Part shown: one piece after another, positions 17,640-28,659 of the stretch | Layout of the letters: each line of letters opens with the position of its first letter | Position numbering within the stretch: the first letter of the stretch is position 1 | Source: RYN-230 sp963829725 | GTDB lineage: Bacteria > Actinomycetota > Actinomycetes > Streptosporangiales > Streptosporangiaceae | Length of the DNA stretch: 64,000 nt | Direction of reading: 5' to 3' | NCBI GenBank assembly: GCA_963829725.1 | Contig: CAWHJW010000005.1 | Coordinates: 124,001 to 188,000, forward strand | Position numbers and translations under genes: made by a program | The notes under the pieces: model-generated | What the model was told of the DNA's origin: nothing | The model's database searches: none | Seen by the model: only the letters and a program-made list of their open reading frames with translations

Positions 17640-18541
17640 CCGGCGGGGACGTGACCCGCGCGCCCGGCCGTCCGCCACCGCTCCAGTACCTCCCTGGCCA
17701 GCTCCCGGTAGGAGTTCGCCCCCGTGGACGACGGGTCGAAGCTGGTGATCGGCTCACCCGCCACGGTGGCGTCGGGGAAGCGCACGGTGCGGTTGATGAC
17801 CGTGTGGAAGACCTTGTCCCCGAATCCCTTGACCACCTCAGCCAGGACCTCGCGGGAGTGCAGGGTCCGCGAGTCGTACATGGTGGCGAGCAGGCCGTCG
17901 ATGCCGAGCCGGGGGTTCAGCCGGGTGGACACCTTGTCGATCGTCTCCAGCAGCAGCGCGACCCCGCGCATGGCGAAGTACTCGCACTCCAGCGGCACCA
18001 GCACGCCCGCGGCACAGGCCAGCGCGTTCACCGTGAGCAGGCCCAGCGACGGCTGACAGTCGATCAGCACGACGTCGTACTCGGCCAGCAGCGGCTCAAG
18101 CACCCCGCCGAGGACGAACTCGCGGCCCACCTCGTGCACCAGCTGAACCTCGGCACCGGACAGGTCGATGTTGCTGGGCAGCAGGTCCATGCCGTTCATG
18201 CCAGTCTTGAAGACCACGTCGGCCGCCGCCAGCCCGCGCTCCATCAGCAGGTTGTAGACGGTGTAGTCCAGCTCGTGCGGCTGGATGCCGAGTCCGACCG
18301 AGAGGGCGCCCTGCGGGTCGAAATCGACCAGCAGCACCCGGCGGCCGTTCTCGGCCAGCGCCGCGCCCAGGTTGATGGTCGTCGTGGTCTTGCCGACGCC
18401 ACCCTTCTGGTTGCAGACCGCGACCACCCGGGCCGGGCCATGGTGCAGCAGCGGCTCCGGGTCAGGAAAACCGGGCAGTGGCCGCCCGGTAGGCCCGGTA
18501 GAACCGCGCGCGAGTTCCACCGCGTGCGTCCCTGCAACCAT
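17636..18541 (-). CDS. parA: ParA/Soj-family ATPase
   Basis: A 301-residue deviant Walker-type ATPase. The Walker A motif CNQKGGVGKTTTTINLGAAL is at residues of about 41-60, Walker A' is VDFDPQGAL and Walker B is VVLIDCQPSL. The ATG at 18541 follows GGGGAGG at 9 nt. An unconserved N-terminal region of 35 residues precedes the P-loop. It is not near oriC-type genes but beside scpAB, so it probably is the second actinobacterial ParA paralogue that goes with condensin genes, rather than the oriC segregation ParA. Confidence 0.92.
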   Translation of the reverse strand: MVAGTHAVELARGSTGPTGRPLPGFPDPEPLLHHGPARVVAVCNQKGGVGKTTTTINLGAALAENGRRVLLVDFDPQGALSVGLGIQPHELDYTVYNLLMERGLAAADVVFKTGMNGMDLLPSNIDLSGAEVQLVHEVGREFVLGGVLEPLLAEYDVVLIDCQPSLGLLTVNALACAAGVLVPLECEYFAMRGVALLLETIDKVSTRLNPRLGIDGLLATMYDSRTLHSREVLAEVVKGFGDKVFHTVINRTVRFPDATVAGEPITSFDPSSTGANSYRELAREVLERWRTAGRAGHVPAG

Positions 18542-18593
18542 GCGCTGCACCTCCCCGGCGGACCGAGCAAAAGGCCCCGCTGACTCCCGGACT

Positions 18594-19643
18594 CTAGGCC
18601 CTGCCCTGACCCGCGGCAAGCCGACTCACCGTATGGGGCGGTGTTTCCCCGGGGGGGCGCCGCCCCGGGGAAAGGGCGCGGGGGTGGGCGGCGGAGTAGA
18701 CCTCACGCAGCTTGTCCACGGTGACCATGGTGTAGATCTGCGTGGTGGCGACCGAGGCGTGGCCGAGTAGTTCCTGGACGACCCGGACGTCGGCTCCCCC
18801 ATCCAGCAGGTGGGTGGCGTACGAGTGCCGCAGCGTATGCGGCGAGACCTCGCCCAGGCCGGCCCGGGCCGCAGCCGTCTTGAGCACGGCCCAGGCACCC
18901 TGCCTGGTCAGCCGGCCTCCCCGGGCGTTCAGGAAGACGGCGGGAGGCGCGGACAGGCGGCGCGGCGCGGCGGCCAGCACTGGCCGCGCCCGCACCAGGT
19001 AGGCGTCCAGCGCCTCGCGCGCGTACCGGCCGACCGGTACCATCCGGTCCCGGCCGCCCTTGCCGGAGAGCCGCACGGTGGCCGGGACCGGGTGGGCCCC
19101 GGGCCGGGTCGCCTCGTCCGGGGCCAGGAAGGCGAGATCGTCCACGTCCAGGCCGACGGCCTCGGAGATCCTGGCCCCGGTCCCGTACAGCAGTTCCAGC
19201 AGCGCCCGGTCGCGCAGCGGGCGCGGGCCGGCGGAGTCGTCCCCGGCCGCGGCCGCGGCAATCAGCCGCTCGACCTCCGGCACGCCGATGGCCCGGGGCA
19301 GCCTGCGCGGCGTGGCCGGGGGGCGGACCGAGCTGGCCGGGTCGGAGCCGGCCAGTCCCCCGGCGGCCGCGAACGCGTGCAGGCCGCGGACCGCGACCAC
19401 GGCGCGACCCGCCGAACTGGCGGCCAGCGGGAGATGCGCCTCGTCGCCCTGCCGCAGCCCGGCCAGGAACGCGGCCACATCCTCGGTGGTCACCTCGCCG
19501 ATGATGGTCCGGCCCCGGGCGGCCAGCGCCGCCGTGTAGCGGTGCAGGTCGCGCCGGTAGGCCTCCAGGGTCCGCGCCGCCAGGCCGCGCTCGACCGTGA
19601 GGTGATCGAGGTACGCCTCGACCGCGCCCGCAAGGGCGGTCAG
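18594..19643 (-). CDS. xerD: Tyrosine recombinase XerD
   Basis: A tyrosine recombinase resolving chromosome dimers at dif. The N-terminal SAM-like domain begins YLDHLTVERGLAARTLEAYR. Catalytic residues are visible: Arg in GTGARISE, His/Arg in SPHTLRHSYATH, His in LLGHAS and Tyr in TTQIYTMV. No ATG, GTG or TTG lies near the conserved start. A CTG at 19643, 5 nt after GAGGTG, overlaps the ald stop as CTGA and is my choice. The 25-residue tail after AHPRAL is longer than usual and is partly encoded by a hairpin at 18644-18673. Confidence 0.9.
   Translation of the reverse strand: MTALAGAVEAYLDHLTVERGLAARTLEAYRRDLHRYTAALAARGRTIIGEVTTEDVAAFLAGLRQGDEAHLPLAASSAGRAVVAVRGLHAFAAAGGLAGSDPASSVRPPATPRRLPRAIGVPEVERLIAAAAAGDDSAGPRPLRDRALLELLYGTGARISEAVGLDVDDLAFLAPDEATRPGAHPVPATVRLSGKGGRDRMVPVGRYAREALDAYLVRARPVLAAAPRRLSAPPAVFLNARGGRLTRQGAWAVLKTAAARAGLGEVSPHTLRHSYATHLLDGGADVRVVQELLGHASVATTQIYTMVTVDKLREVYSAAHPRALSPGRRPPGETPPHTVSRLAAGQGRA
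18644..18673. repeat. GC-rich hairpin inside the xerD 3' end
   Basis: tttccccgggg (18644-18654) pairs with ccccggggaaa (18663-18673) around an 8-nt loop. It falls in the non-conserved C-terminal extension of xerD and could end transcription, or be an inserted palindromic element. Confidence 0.6.
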
Positions 19644-20755
19644 CTGAGCACCTCGCTGACACCGACAGCCGGCAGCCCGTGCGCCTCGGCGACCGGCAGG
19701 CAGGTCAGCCCGCCCTCGTGGGTGTGCAGCCCGAGCGCGAGCGCCGGGTCGGCACGCAGCGCCCCGGCCCAGCCGCGGTTGGCGAGTTCCACCACGTAGG
19801 GCAGGGTGACGTTGGTCAGCGCATAGGTGGAGGTGTGCGGGACCGCGCCGGGCATGTTGGCGACGCAGTAGAACACCGAGCCGTACACCCGGTAGGTGGG
19901 CTCGGCGTGCGTGGTGGCCCGGGAGTCCTCGAAGCAGCCGCCCTGGTCGATCGAGATGTCCACCAGCACCGACCCGGGCTTCATCCTGGACACCAGCTCG
20001 TTGGAGATCAGCGTCGGGGCCTTGGCCCCGGGCACCAGCACCGCGCCGATGACCAGGTCGGCATCGATGACGGCCCGTTCCACCTCGTAGCTGTTGGACG
20101 CGACCGTCTGGCAGTGCCCCTGGTAGATGGCATCGGCCGAGCGGAGCCGGGCGATGTTCTTGTCCACCAGCAGGACTTCGGCCTGCATGCCCAGGGCGAT
20201 GGCGGCCGCGTTCATCCCGGACACGCCGGCGCCCAGCACCACCACCTTGGCGGCGTAGACCCCGGACACGCCGCCCATCAGGACCCCGCGCCCGCCGCCA
20301 TCGCGCTGCAGATGATGCGCGCCGACCTGGGGGGCCATCCGGCCGGCCACCTCGGACATGGGCGCGAGCAGCGGCAGGGACCCGTCCGGGAGCTGCACGG
20401 TCTCGTAGGCGATGGAGGTGATCCCTGAGGACAGCAGGGCGTCGGTGCACGGCCGGGACGCCGCCAGGTGCAGGTAGGTGAACAGGACCTGGTCCTTGCG
20501 CATCCGGTGGTACTCCTCGGCCACCGGCTCCTTGACCTTGAGGATGAGATCACCGGTCTGCCAGACGTCATCGGCCGTCGGCAGGATGACCGCGCCGGCC
20601 GCGACGAAATCCCCGTCCGGGATGGACGACCCGGTCCCGGCGCCGCGCTCGATGAACACCTCGTGGCCGCCGCGCACCAGCTCGTGCACGCCCGCCGGGG
20701 TGATCGCCACCCGGTACTCGTGGTTCTTGACTTCCTTGGGGATTCCTACCCTCAT
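19640..20755 (-). CDS. ald: Alanine dehydrogenase
   Basis: A 371-residue NAD-dependent enzyme interconverting alanine and pyruvate plus ammonia. It starts MRVGIPKEVKNHEYRVA. Active-site residues are visible: Lys in KVKEP, His in YLHLAAS, and Asp in ISIDQGG. The nucleotide-binding site is VVLGAGVSGMNAA. The ATG follows GGAGAAAGGG. It is coupled to xerD (overlap of its stop codon with the CTG start). Length and motifs are complete. Confidence 0.97.
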   Translation of the reverse strand: MRVGIPKEVKNHEYRVAITPAGVHELVRGGHEVFIERGAGTGSSIPDGDFVAAGAVILPTADDVWQTGDLILKVKEPVAEEYHRMRKDQVLFTYLHLAASRPCTDALLSSGITSIAYETVQLPDGSLPLLAPMSEVAGRMAPQVGAHHLQRDGGGRGVLMGGVSGVYAAKVVVLGAGVSGMNAAAIALGMQAEVLLVDKNIARLRSADAIYQGHCQTVASNSYEVERAVIDADLVIGAVLVPGAKAPTLISNELVSRMKPGSVLVDISIDQGGCFEDSRATTHAEPTYRVYGSVFYCVANMPGAVPHTSTYALTNVTLPYVVELANRGWAGALRADPALALGLHTHEGGLTCLPVAEAHGLPAVGVSEVLS

Positions 20756-20835
20756 GGCCGCAAGCCCTTTCTCCGTAACTCCAACGCCCGGCTCCGTTGC
20801 CGGGCGCCCCGAGTCCTGCCGGACCCGCTGCCGCC

Positions 20836-21461
20836 TCAGTCTTCTGGTGCGTCGGCCGGCCGCAGGCCGGCGAACCCGTCCCGCCGGGCGGCATACGCGG
20901 ACAAGATACCCACCGCACTGACGCCATTGTGCAGCTCACCCGAGGTAAACCGATGTACCGCCCCCTCCAGGGGCAGCCAGCCGAGCACCAGGTGGGCCTC
21001 CTCGTGGACGGGTACGTAATCACGCTCGGCCTGCGGCACCTCGCGCAGGCCACGGGCCAGGAATACCCGGATCCGCTCGGTGCTGATCCCGGGCGAGGAG
21101 TAGAAGTCGGCCAGGACCCGCCAGTCGCGGGCGGTGTAGCCCGTTTCCTCCAGCAGTTCCCGCTGTGCGGTGACCTCGGCGGCCTCGCCCGGAACGTCCC
21201 GGAGCCCAGCGGGCAGTTCCCACAGCAGGTACCCGACCGGGTGCCGGTACTGCCGGATCATCAGCACCCGGCCCGCCTCATCCAGGGCGACCACCGCGAC
21301 GGCGCCGGGATGCTGCACCACCTGACGCTCCGCCACCCCGTCATCGGGCATCTGGACCCGGTCGGTGCGCAGCGTCACCACCGGCCCGCGGGCCTGCTCG
21401 GCCGAGGATACGACCGGCCAGCGCTGCATGACATCCCGGATGGCGGACGAGTCGGCCGTGA

Positions 21462-21465
<4 letters not shown>
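20836..21465 (-). CDS. Nudix hydrolase, ADP-ribose pyrophosphatase type
   Basis: A 209-residue protein. The Nudix box is read in PAGLRDVPGE followed by TAQRELLEETGY. The preceding QYRHPVGYLLWELPAG is typical of ADP-ribose pyrophosphatases, which hydrolyse ADP-ribose to AMP and ribose 5-phosphate. The GTG start overlaps the pyrG stop (GTGA), a common pairing in actinobacteria. An N-terminal beta domain of about 60 residues fits this subfamily, which dimerises. Confidence 0.92.
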
Positions 21466-23219
<1,754 letters not shown>

Positions 23220-23262
23220 CAGATTATCAGCCGCCGGACATTGCCTGGGTTAGACCTGCCGT

Positions 23263-24192
23263 TCACCGGGCCGTGGACGCGCTCGGCTCCCCGCCGGCCC
23301 GCGGCAGCGGCCCCTCGGCCGTACCGTCCGGCTGCCGCTCGCCCGCCTCGCCGAACCTGGCCAGCAGCACCGCGCACGCCACGGCCAGGATGAAGGCGAG
23401 CACCGCCAGCACGGCCAGGCCGTGCCGGGTGTGGTCACCGAGGAACAGGACACCGATCAGGGCGGGCGGCGCGGTCTCGGTGAGCACCACGGCCGCGGTG
23501 GCCACGGTCACGCTGCCGCCTTCCAGCGCGGTCGCGTAGAGCATGAAGGACACGATCCCGGCCGCGGCGAGCGCGTAGGCAGCGGGATCGCGGACCAGTT
23601 CCCCGGGGGAGAACCCGGGCAGCACCCGGGCGGCCACCGCCAGCACCCCGAAACCGAGGCCGGCGATCGCGCCCAGCACCGGGGTCCGGGAGCCGCGGCG
23701 CAGCCGCGAGGCGGCGATCCCGGCTACGGCGATGCCGGCCACGGCGGGCAGCAGCGCTACCTTGAACGCTCCGCTCACCCCGGTGGCCCCCTCGGCGCCC
23801 GCCGAGGTGCCCAGCAGGCCGACACCCACGATGACGCCCGCCACAGCCAGCCATTCCCGCCAGGTCAGCTGGACGCCGATCAGCCAGGACGCCAGCACGG
23901 CGGTGACCGCCAGGTTGCCGGCCACGATAGCCTGCACGGCGAACAGGGGCAGCCGCCGCAGCGCGACCAGCTGGGCGAGGAAGCCGGCCAGGTCCAGGCC
24001 GAGGCTCACCACGAAGCGCCACTGCCGCAGCATGCGCATGACCAGGCCCGGATCCACCCGGCCCAGCGGGCTTTCCGGCGATCCCTCGTCGGCCGGCTGC
24101 CGGCTGGCGGCACGTACCGCCACGGCTTGCATGACGGAGGCGATCCCGTAACAGAAGGCGGCCACCACGGCGGCCACCAGGCTGGCCAGCAC
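23263..24192 (-). CDS. DMT-superfamily-like integral membrane protein
   Basis: A 309-residue protein with about nine to ten hydrophobic helices. It starts MLASLVAAVVAAFCYGIASVMQ, and has pairs such as FAVQAIVAGNLAVTAVLASW and a C-terminal GGSVTVATAAVVLTETAPP, which resemble EamA/DMT-type carriers or small multidrug-type exporters. The last 30 residues are a polar tail. It begins with GTG. The substrate is unknown and its neighbours do not help. Confidence 0.75.
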   Translation of the reverse strand: MLASLVAAVVAAFCYGIASVMQAVAVRAASRQPADEGSPESPLGRVDPGLVMRMLRQWRFVVSLGLDLAGFLAQLVALRRLPLFAVQAIVAGNLAVTAVLASWLIGVQLTWREWLAVAGVIVGVGLLGTSAGAEGATGVSGAFKVALLPAVAGIAVAGIAASRLRRGSRTPVLGAIAGLGFGVLAVAARVLPGFSPGELVRDPAAYALAAAGIVSFMLYATALEGGSVTVATAAVVLTETAPPALIGVLFLGDHTRHGLAVLAVLAFILAVACAVLLARFGEAGERQPDGTAEGPLPRAGGEPSASTAR

Positions 24193-24268
24193 GACTACGA
24201 CCCTACGCGCAGCGTTTCCTGAGCAGCAGCGGTACCCGCGGCCTACGGCCAGCCGGGCCTGATCGTGG

Positions 24269-24877
24269 TCAGCCGGGGCTGATCCCGTTCAGGTCCAGGT
24301 CGGCCCGGGCCTGCCGGGCGCCGGTGAACCGGGCACTGCGGATGCCCAGCGCCGCCGCCGCGGCGACGTTATCGGCGCGGTCGTCGAGGAAAACGACGTC
24401 GCCAGGCCCGGTGTCCAGGGCAGCGAGCGCCGCGCGGAAACATTCAGGGTCAGGCTTGGTCGACTTGAGGAAGCAGCTGAACAGCAGGTGCTCGAAGGAT
24501 GCGGCCAGCGGCAGACGCTGCACCGCGTGAGCGACGTCGGCGGGCGCGTTGGACAGCAGCGCCAGCCGGTACCCGGCCCGGGCGAGTGCATGCACCAGGT
24601 TCACCGAGGTGTCCTGGAGATGCAGCCAGGACTGCGTGTCCAGCCGGCTCAGCTCGGTGATCTGCTCGGCGGTGAACTGGCGGCCCAGGTCGGCCGCGAC
24701 GCGCTGCCAGTACCCGGTGACGTCGACGTCGGCCCGGTCGTAGTCGAGCCGGTACGCCCAGTAGGCGGCCTCCAGGTCGGCTACCGCGCAGCCGGCCGCC
24801 TGGGCCAGCCGGGCCACGTCGCGTTCTGGCTGGGGATGGCAGAGCACGCCCCCGTAGTCGAAAAGCACCCAGGTCAT
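24269..24877 (-). CDS. HAD-family hydrolase
   Basis: A 202-residue phosphatase-type protein. Motif I is LFDYGGVL (nucleophile Asp7; the second Asp of the usual DxD is replaced by Gly, seen in many dehalogenase-type HADs). Motif II is LLSNA, motif III Lys in KSTKPDP, and motif IV FLDDRADN. A helical cap sits between. The ATG follows GGAAGGGCG. Substrate unknown; it resembles the epoxide-hydrolase N-terminal-type/IA-v3 HADs. Confidence 0.88.
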   Translation of the reverse strand: MTWVLFDYGGVLCHPQPERDVARLAQAAGCAVADLEAAYWAYRLDYDRADVDVTGYWQRVAADLGRQFTAEQITELSRLDTQSWLHLQDTSVNLVHALARAGYRLALLSNAPADVAHAVQRLPLAASFEHLLFSCFLKSTKPDPECFRAALAALDTGPGDVVFLDDRADNVAAAAALGIRSARFTGARQARADLDLNGISPG

Positions 24878-24914
24878 GCTCGCCCTTCCGCCGGCGGCCC
24901 GTCCGCCCGCCAGG

Positions 24915-25511
24915 TTACCGGGCGGCCATGGCCCGGTGCAGGATGGCCCAGAATCCCGGGGTGCGCGCCGCCGAGCGGAGCCGTCCGGCCCCGATGACGT
25001 TCCGGCACCCGCTGGTCTCGGCCGTGACTACGGGGAAGGCCGCCTGGCTGGCGGCGAAGCTCAGCCGGTACCCGGTGCCCAGGTTAGCCGGGCAGTTCAT
25101 CCCGCTGGGCCAGGGCGGCAGCGCGCACACCGCGTGGGCCACTGCGCGGGCCTGGGCCGTGCTGCGGACCGTGACCCCGGCCACCATGGCCGGATGTACG
25201 TGGCTCTGCGGGAGGGCGCTGACCGGGCTGACCACCAGCCGGGTGACCGCGGGCACCGCCGCGCACAGCGCCCCGGCGCCATGCGCCGGGATCATCGGGC
25301 CCCCCGGGTTGACCGAGGGCGGCAGGCTGGGCGGCGCGGTGGCGGGTGAGCCGGCCCGCTGGGCCGCGTCCGCGCTGGCCTTCGAGGTGGTGCCGGAGGT
25401 GTCCGCGACCTGGGTCCCGCAGGCGGCCAGGCCCAGCGCGACCGCCCCGGCCGCCAGGCTGAGCAGGGTGCTGCGGGCCGTCTGCCCGGCCGGCTGTCCA
25501 GGAACGTCCAT
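24915..25511 (-). CDS. Putative lipoprotein of unknown function
   Basis: About 198 residues. The signal peptide has a hydrophobic core (LLSLAAGAVALGL) and lipobox LAAC. A Ser/Thr/Pro-rich linker follows, then a domain with four further Cys residues (GALCAAV, HAVCALP, GMNCPAN, SGCRNV), suggesting two disulfides. The ATG at 25511 was chosen because it gives a normal signal peptide and follows GGAGCGGAG. I do not recognise the family. Confidence 0.75.
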   Translation of the reverse strand: MDVPGQPAGQTARSTLLSLAAGAVALGLAACGTQVADTSGTTSKASADAAQRAGSPATAPPSLPPSVNPGGPMIPAHGAGALCAAVPAVTRLVVSPVSALPQSHVHPAMVAGVTVRSTAQARAVAHAVCALPPWPSGMNCPANLGTGYRLSFAASQAAFPVVTAETSGCRNVIGAGRLRSAARTPGFWAILHRAMAAR

Positions 25512-25629
25512 GCTGCGCTCCGCTCCGCCGCGGGGGTGTGTCCAGGGCACTGAGCGGCGGCCTGGGCCGCTCAGTGCCCCGAACTACTCCCCTTTGACGT
25601 ATCGCAGCGAAGATCGGTTCCCGCGCCGG

Positions 25630-27750
25630 TCAGACGCCGGCCGCCTGCATGCCGCGCAGCTCGGCCTTGAGCTCCTTGATCTCGTCGCGGATCCGGGCCG
25701 CAACCTCGAATTGCAGTTCCGCGGCGGCCGTGTGCATCTGGTCGGTCAGCTGGGTGATCAGGGCGATGAGGTCGCCCCGCGCCGCCCCGCCCGTGCCCTC
25801 GGGCTCGCCGGCCCCCGCAGCAGAGGCGCGGACCCGGGAGGACAGCCCCGGCACCGGCGTCTTGCCCCGGCTCTGCTGCCGGCCCGCCCCGCCGATCAGC
25901 TTCTCGGTGTCGGCGTCCTCGCGGACCAACTGGTCGAGGATGTCCGCGATCCGCTTCCGCAGCGGCGTCGGGTCGATCCCGTGCTCGGTGTTGTAGGCGA
26001 CCTGCTTGGCCCGCCGCCGGTCGGTCTCGTCGATGGCCCGCTGCATGGACGGGGTCACCTTGTCGGCGTACATGTGCACCTGGCCCGACACGTTACGCGC
26101 GGCCCGGCCGATAGTCTGGATAAGCGATGTGCCCGAGCGGAGGAAGCCTTCCTTGTCGGCGTCGAGGATCGACACCAGGGAGACCTCCGGCAGGTCCAGG
26201 CCCTCACGAAGCAGGTTGATTCCGACCAGCACGTCGTACTCGCCGACCCGCAGCTCGCGGAGCAGCTCCACCCGGCGCAGCGTGTCCACCTCGCTGTGCA
26301 GGTAGCGGGCCCGGATGCCGAGCTCCAGCAGGTAGTCGGTCAGGTCCTCGGCCATCTTTTTGGTCAGCGTGGTCACCAGCACCCGCTCGGACCGTTCCGC
26401 GCGCTCCCTGATCTCGTGCACCAGGTCGTCGATCTGCCCCTTGGTCGGCTTGACGACCACCTCCGGGTCGATCAGCCCGGTCGGCCTGATCACCTGCTCC
26501 ACCACGTCACCGGCCACCCGCTGCAGCTCGTAGGGGCCGGGGGTGGCGGACAGGTAGACCGTCTGCCCGATCCGCTCGCAGAACTCATCCCAGGTGAGCG
26601 GCCGGTTGTCGATCGCGCTGGGCAGCCGGAACCCGTGATCGACCAGGTTCCGCTTGCGGGACACGTCACCCTCGTACATCGCGCCGATCTGCGGCACGGT
26701 GCTGTGCGACTCGTCGACGACCAGCAGGAAGTCCTCGGGGAAGTAGTCCAGTAGCGTGTTGGGCGGGCTGCCCGGCGCGCGGCCGTCGATGTGCCGGGAG
26801 TAGTTCTCGATCCCCGCGCAACTGCCCACCTGGCGCATCATCTCCAGGTCATAAGTGGTCCGCATCCGCAGCCGCTGCGCCTCCAGCAGCTTGCCGCTCC
26901 GCTCCAGCTCGGCCAGCCGCTCGGCCAGCTCCGCCTCGATGCCGGCGACGGCCCGGGCCATCCGCTCCGGGCCGGCCACATAGTGCGAGGCCGGGAAGAC
27001 ATAGAGCTCCTCGTCCTCGCTGACCACCTCGCCGGTCAGCGGGTGCAGCGTCATCAGCCGCTCGATCTCATCACCGAACATCTCGATCCGGACGGCCAGT
27101 TCCTCGTAGACCGGGATGATCTCGATGGTGTCGCCGCGGACCCGGAACGTGCCCCGGGTGAAGGCCAGGTCGTTGCGCGCGTACTGCATGCCGACCAGGT
27201 GGCGGAGCAGCGCGTCCCGCTCGACGGTGTCCCCGGTCCGCACCCGCAGCATGCGGTCCACGTACTCCTGCGGGGTGCCCAGGCCGTAGATGCAGGACAC
27301 CGAGGCGACGACGATGGTGTCCCGCCGGGTGAGCAGCGAGTTGGTCGCGGAGTGGCGCAGCCGCTCCACCTCGTCGTTGATCGAGGAGTCCTTCTCGATG
27401 TAGGTGTCGGTCTGCGGGATGTACGCCTCGGGCTGGTAGTAGTCGTAGTACGAGACGAAGTACTCCACCGCGTTCTGCGGCAGCATCTCGCGCAGCTCGT
27501 TGGCGAACTGCGCGGCCAGCGTCTTGTTCGGCAGCATGACCAGGGTGGGCCGCTGCAGCCGCTCGGCCAGCCAGGCGACCGTGGCCGTCTTCCCGGTCCC
27601 GGTCGCGCCGAGCAGTACCGTGTCCCGCTCCCCGCCGGTGATCCGCCGCTCCATGTCGGCGATCGCCCGGGGCTGGTCGCCGGACGGGGTCATGTCGGTG
27701 ATCACCTTGAATGGCGCCACCCGCCGCTGCACGTCCGTTACCGGCCGCAT
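25630..27750 (-). CDS. uvrB: Excinuclease ABC subunit UvrB
   Basis: A 706-residue damage-recognition helicase of nucleotide excision repair. Walker A is LLGATGTGKT, the beta-hairpin region is YDYYQPEAYIPQTDTYIEKD, the DEAD-type box is VVDESHST, and helicase motifs include QTIGRAARN. A C-terminal UVR domain that binds UvrC is present (ELQFEVAARIRDEIKELK). The ATG at 27750 follows GGAGGGAGG. About 90 residues near the C-terminus are a low-complexity insertion, common in actinobacterial UvrB. Confidence 0.97.
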   Translation of the reverse strand: MRPVTDVQRRVAPFKVITDMTPSGDQPRAIADMERRITGGERDTVLLGATGTGKTATVAWLAERLQRPTLVMLPNKTLAAQFANELREMLPQNAVEYFVSYYDYYQPEAYIPQTDTYIEKDSSINDEVERLRHSATNSLLTRRDTIVVASVSCIYGLGTPQEYVDRMLRVRTGDTVERDALLRHLVGMQYARNDLAFTRGTFRVRGDTIEIIPVYEELAVRIEMFGDEIERLMTLHPLTGEVVSEDEELYVFPASHYVAGPERMARAVAGIEAELAERLAELERSGKLLEAQRLRMRTTYDLEMMRQVGSCAGIENYSRHIDGRAPGSPPNTLLDYFPEDFLLVVDESHSTVPQIGAMYEGDVSRKRNLVDHGFRLPSAIDNRPLTWDEFCERIGQTVYLSATPGPYELQRVAGDVVEQVIRPTGLIDPEVVVKPTKGQIDDLVHEIRERAERSERVLVTTLTKKMAEDLTDYLLELGIRARYLHSEVDTLRRVELLRELRVGEYDVLVGINLLREGLDLPEVSLVSILDADKEGFLRSGTSLIQTIGRAARNVSGQVHMYADKVTPSMQRAIDETDRRRAKQVAYNTEHGIDPTPLRKRIADILDQLVREDADTEKLIGGAGRQQSRGKTPVPGLSSRVRASAAGAGEPEGTGGAARGDLIALITQLTDQMHTAAAELQFEVAARIRDEIKELKAELRGMQAAGV

Positions 27751-27766
27751 GGCTGCCTCCCTCCGG

Positions 27767-28051
27767 TCACTCCCCCGGCACACCGCCGGGGGGCCCCGTA
27801 CTTGCCAGGCCCGCCCGGCGCAGGCCGGGGACTGACCCCGGCGCCACGGCCGGGGCCCCGTGGCTGAACACCACCACCTCACCACTGTATTTCCGGGGTA
27901 CGACAAACCAGCGCGGTCGGCGCAGCGGCCGGAAGAACTCGCGGAGCTCGGACGCCAGCAGCCCGGGTTCCCGCGCGGCGGGGAAGTGCCCGCCGCGGGG
28001 CAGCTCGGCCCGCCGGGTGATCCGCCGGAAGGGGCCGGGCAGCGCGGCACC
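27767..28051 (-). pseudogene. 3' fragment of an epoxide hydrolase-like alpha/beta-hydrolase gene
   Basis: In frame with, and directly after, the coaE stop codon, the reverse strand encodes PFRRITRRAELPRGGHFPA and then LLASELREFFRPLR. This matches the C-terminal helix and catalytic-His loop (RGGHF) of epoxide hydrolases. There is no start and nothing of the first 300 residues. After the match the frame runs on as non-conserved sequence to a stop at 27767. It looks like a gene remnant left between coaE and uvrB. Confidence 0.6.
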
Positions 28052-28648
28052 CTATCCAGCTCGGCGACACAACTCGGCCCACAGGTCGCCCACCTCGCGG
28101 TCGAGCTCGGCCAGTGAGCCGGAGTTGTCCAGCACGATGTCCGCGATGGCCAGCCGCTGCTCCCGGGTCGCCTGGGCGGCGATCCGGGCCTCCGCCTGCT
28201 CACGGGTCATGCCACGCTCCCGGATCAGGCGGTCCAGCTGGGTGCGCAGGGTGACGTCCACGACCACGACCAGGTCGAAGAAGCCGCCGAGGTCGTTCTC
28301 CGCGATGAGCGGGATGTCCTCGACCAAGATCGCGCCGTGATCGGCCCCTTCTTCCAGCTGCCGCAGCCGCGCCCCGACCAGCGGGTGGACGATTCCGTTC
28401 AGCTTGGCCCGCAGTTCCGCGTCGGTGAACACGATCTCGCCGAGCCGCTGCCGGTCCAGGCTGCCGTCACCGGCCAGCACACCCGTGCCAAACAGACCCA
28501 CCAGCTGGGCCAGCCCCTCGGTACCAGGCTCGACCACCTCGCGGGCGATCTGGTCGGCGTCGATGATCAGCGCGCCGTAGCGTGCCAGCCTCCGGGCCAC
28601 CTCGCTCTTGCCCGCGCCGATGCCACCAGTCAGCCCTACCTTGAGCAT
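28052..28648 (-). CDS. coaE: Dephospho-CoA kinase
   Basis: A 198-residue enzyme for the last step of coenzyme A synthesis. The P-loop is GLTGGIGAGKSEVARRL, followed by IIDADQIAREV and HPLVGARL, then IPLIAENDLG. It lacks the C-terminal GrpB/UPF0157 extension that mycobacterial CoaE carries. It lies downstream of rpsA with an inverted repeat in between. The ATG is preceded by AGGTGA. Confidence 0.96.
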   Translation of the reverse strand: MLKVGLTGGIGAGKSEVARRLARYGALIIDADQIAREVVEPGTEGLAQLVGLFGTGVLAGDGSLDRQRLGEIVFTDAELRAKLNGIVHPLVGARLRQLEEGADHGAILVEDIPLIAENDLGGFFDLVVVVDVTLRTQLDRLIRERGMTREQAEARIAAQATREQRLAIADIVLDNSGSLAELDREVGDLWAELCRRAG

Positions 28649-28659
28649 GCTGTCACCTA

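Noticed and set aside
19644..20450. Long upstream extension of the xerD frame
   Set aside because: It is the shadow of ald in another frame; XerD homology begins only at about 19640.
27751..28203. Upstream extension of the uvrB frame into coaE
   Set aside because: UvrB starts at ATG 27750 after GGAGGGAGG; the extension is shifted coaE/intergenic sequence.
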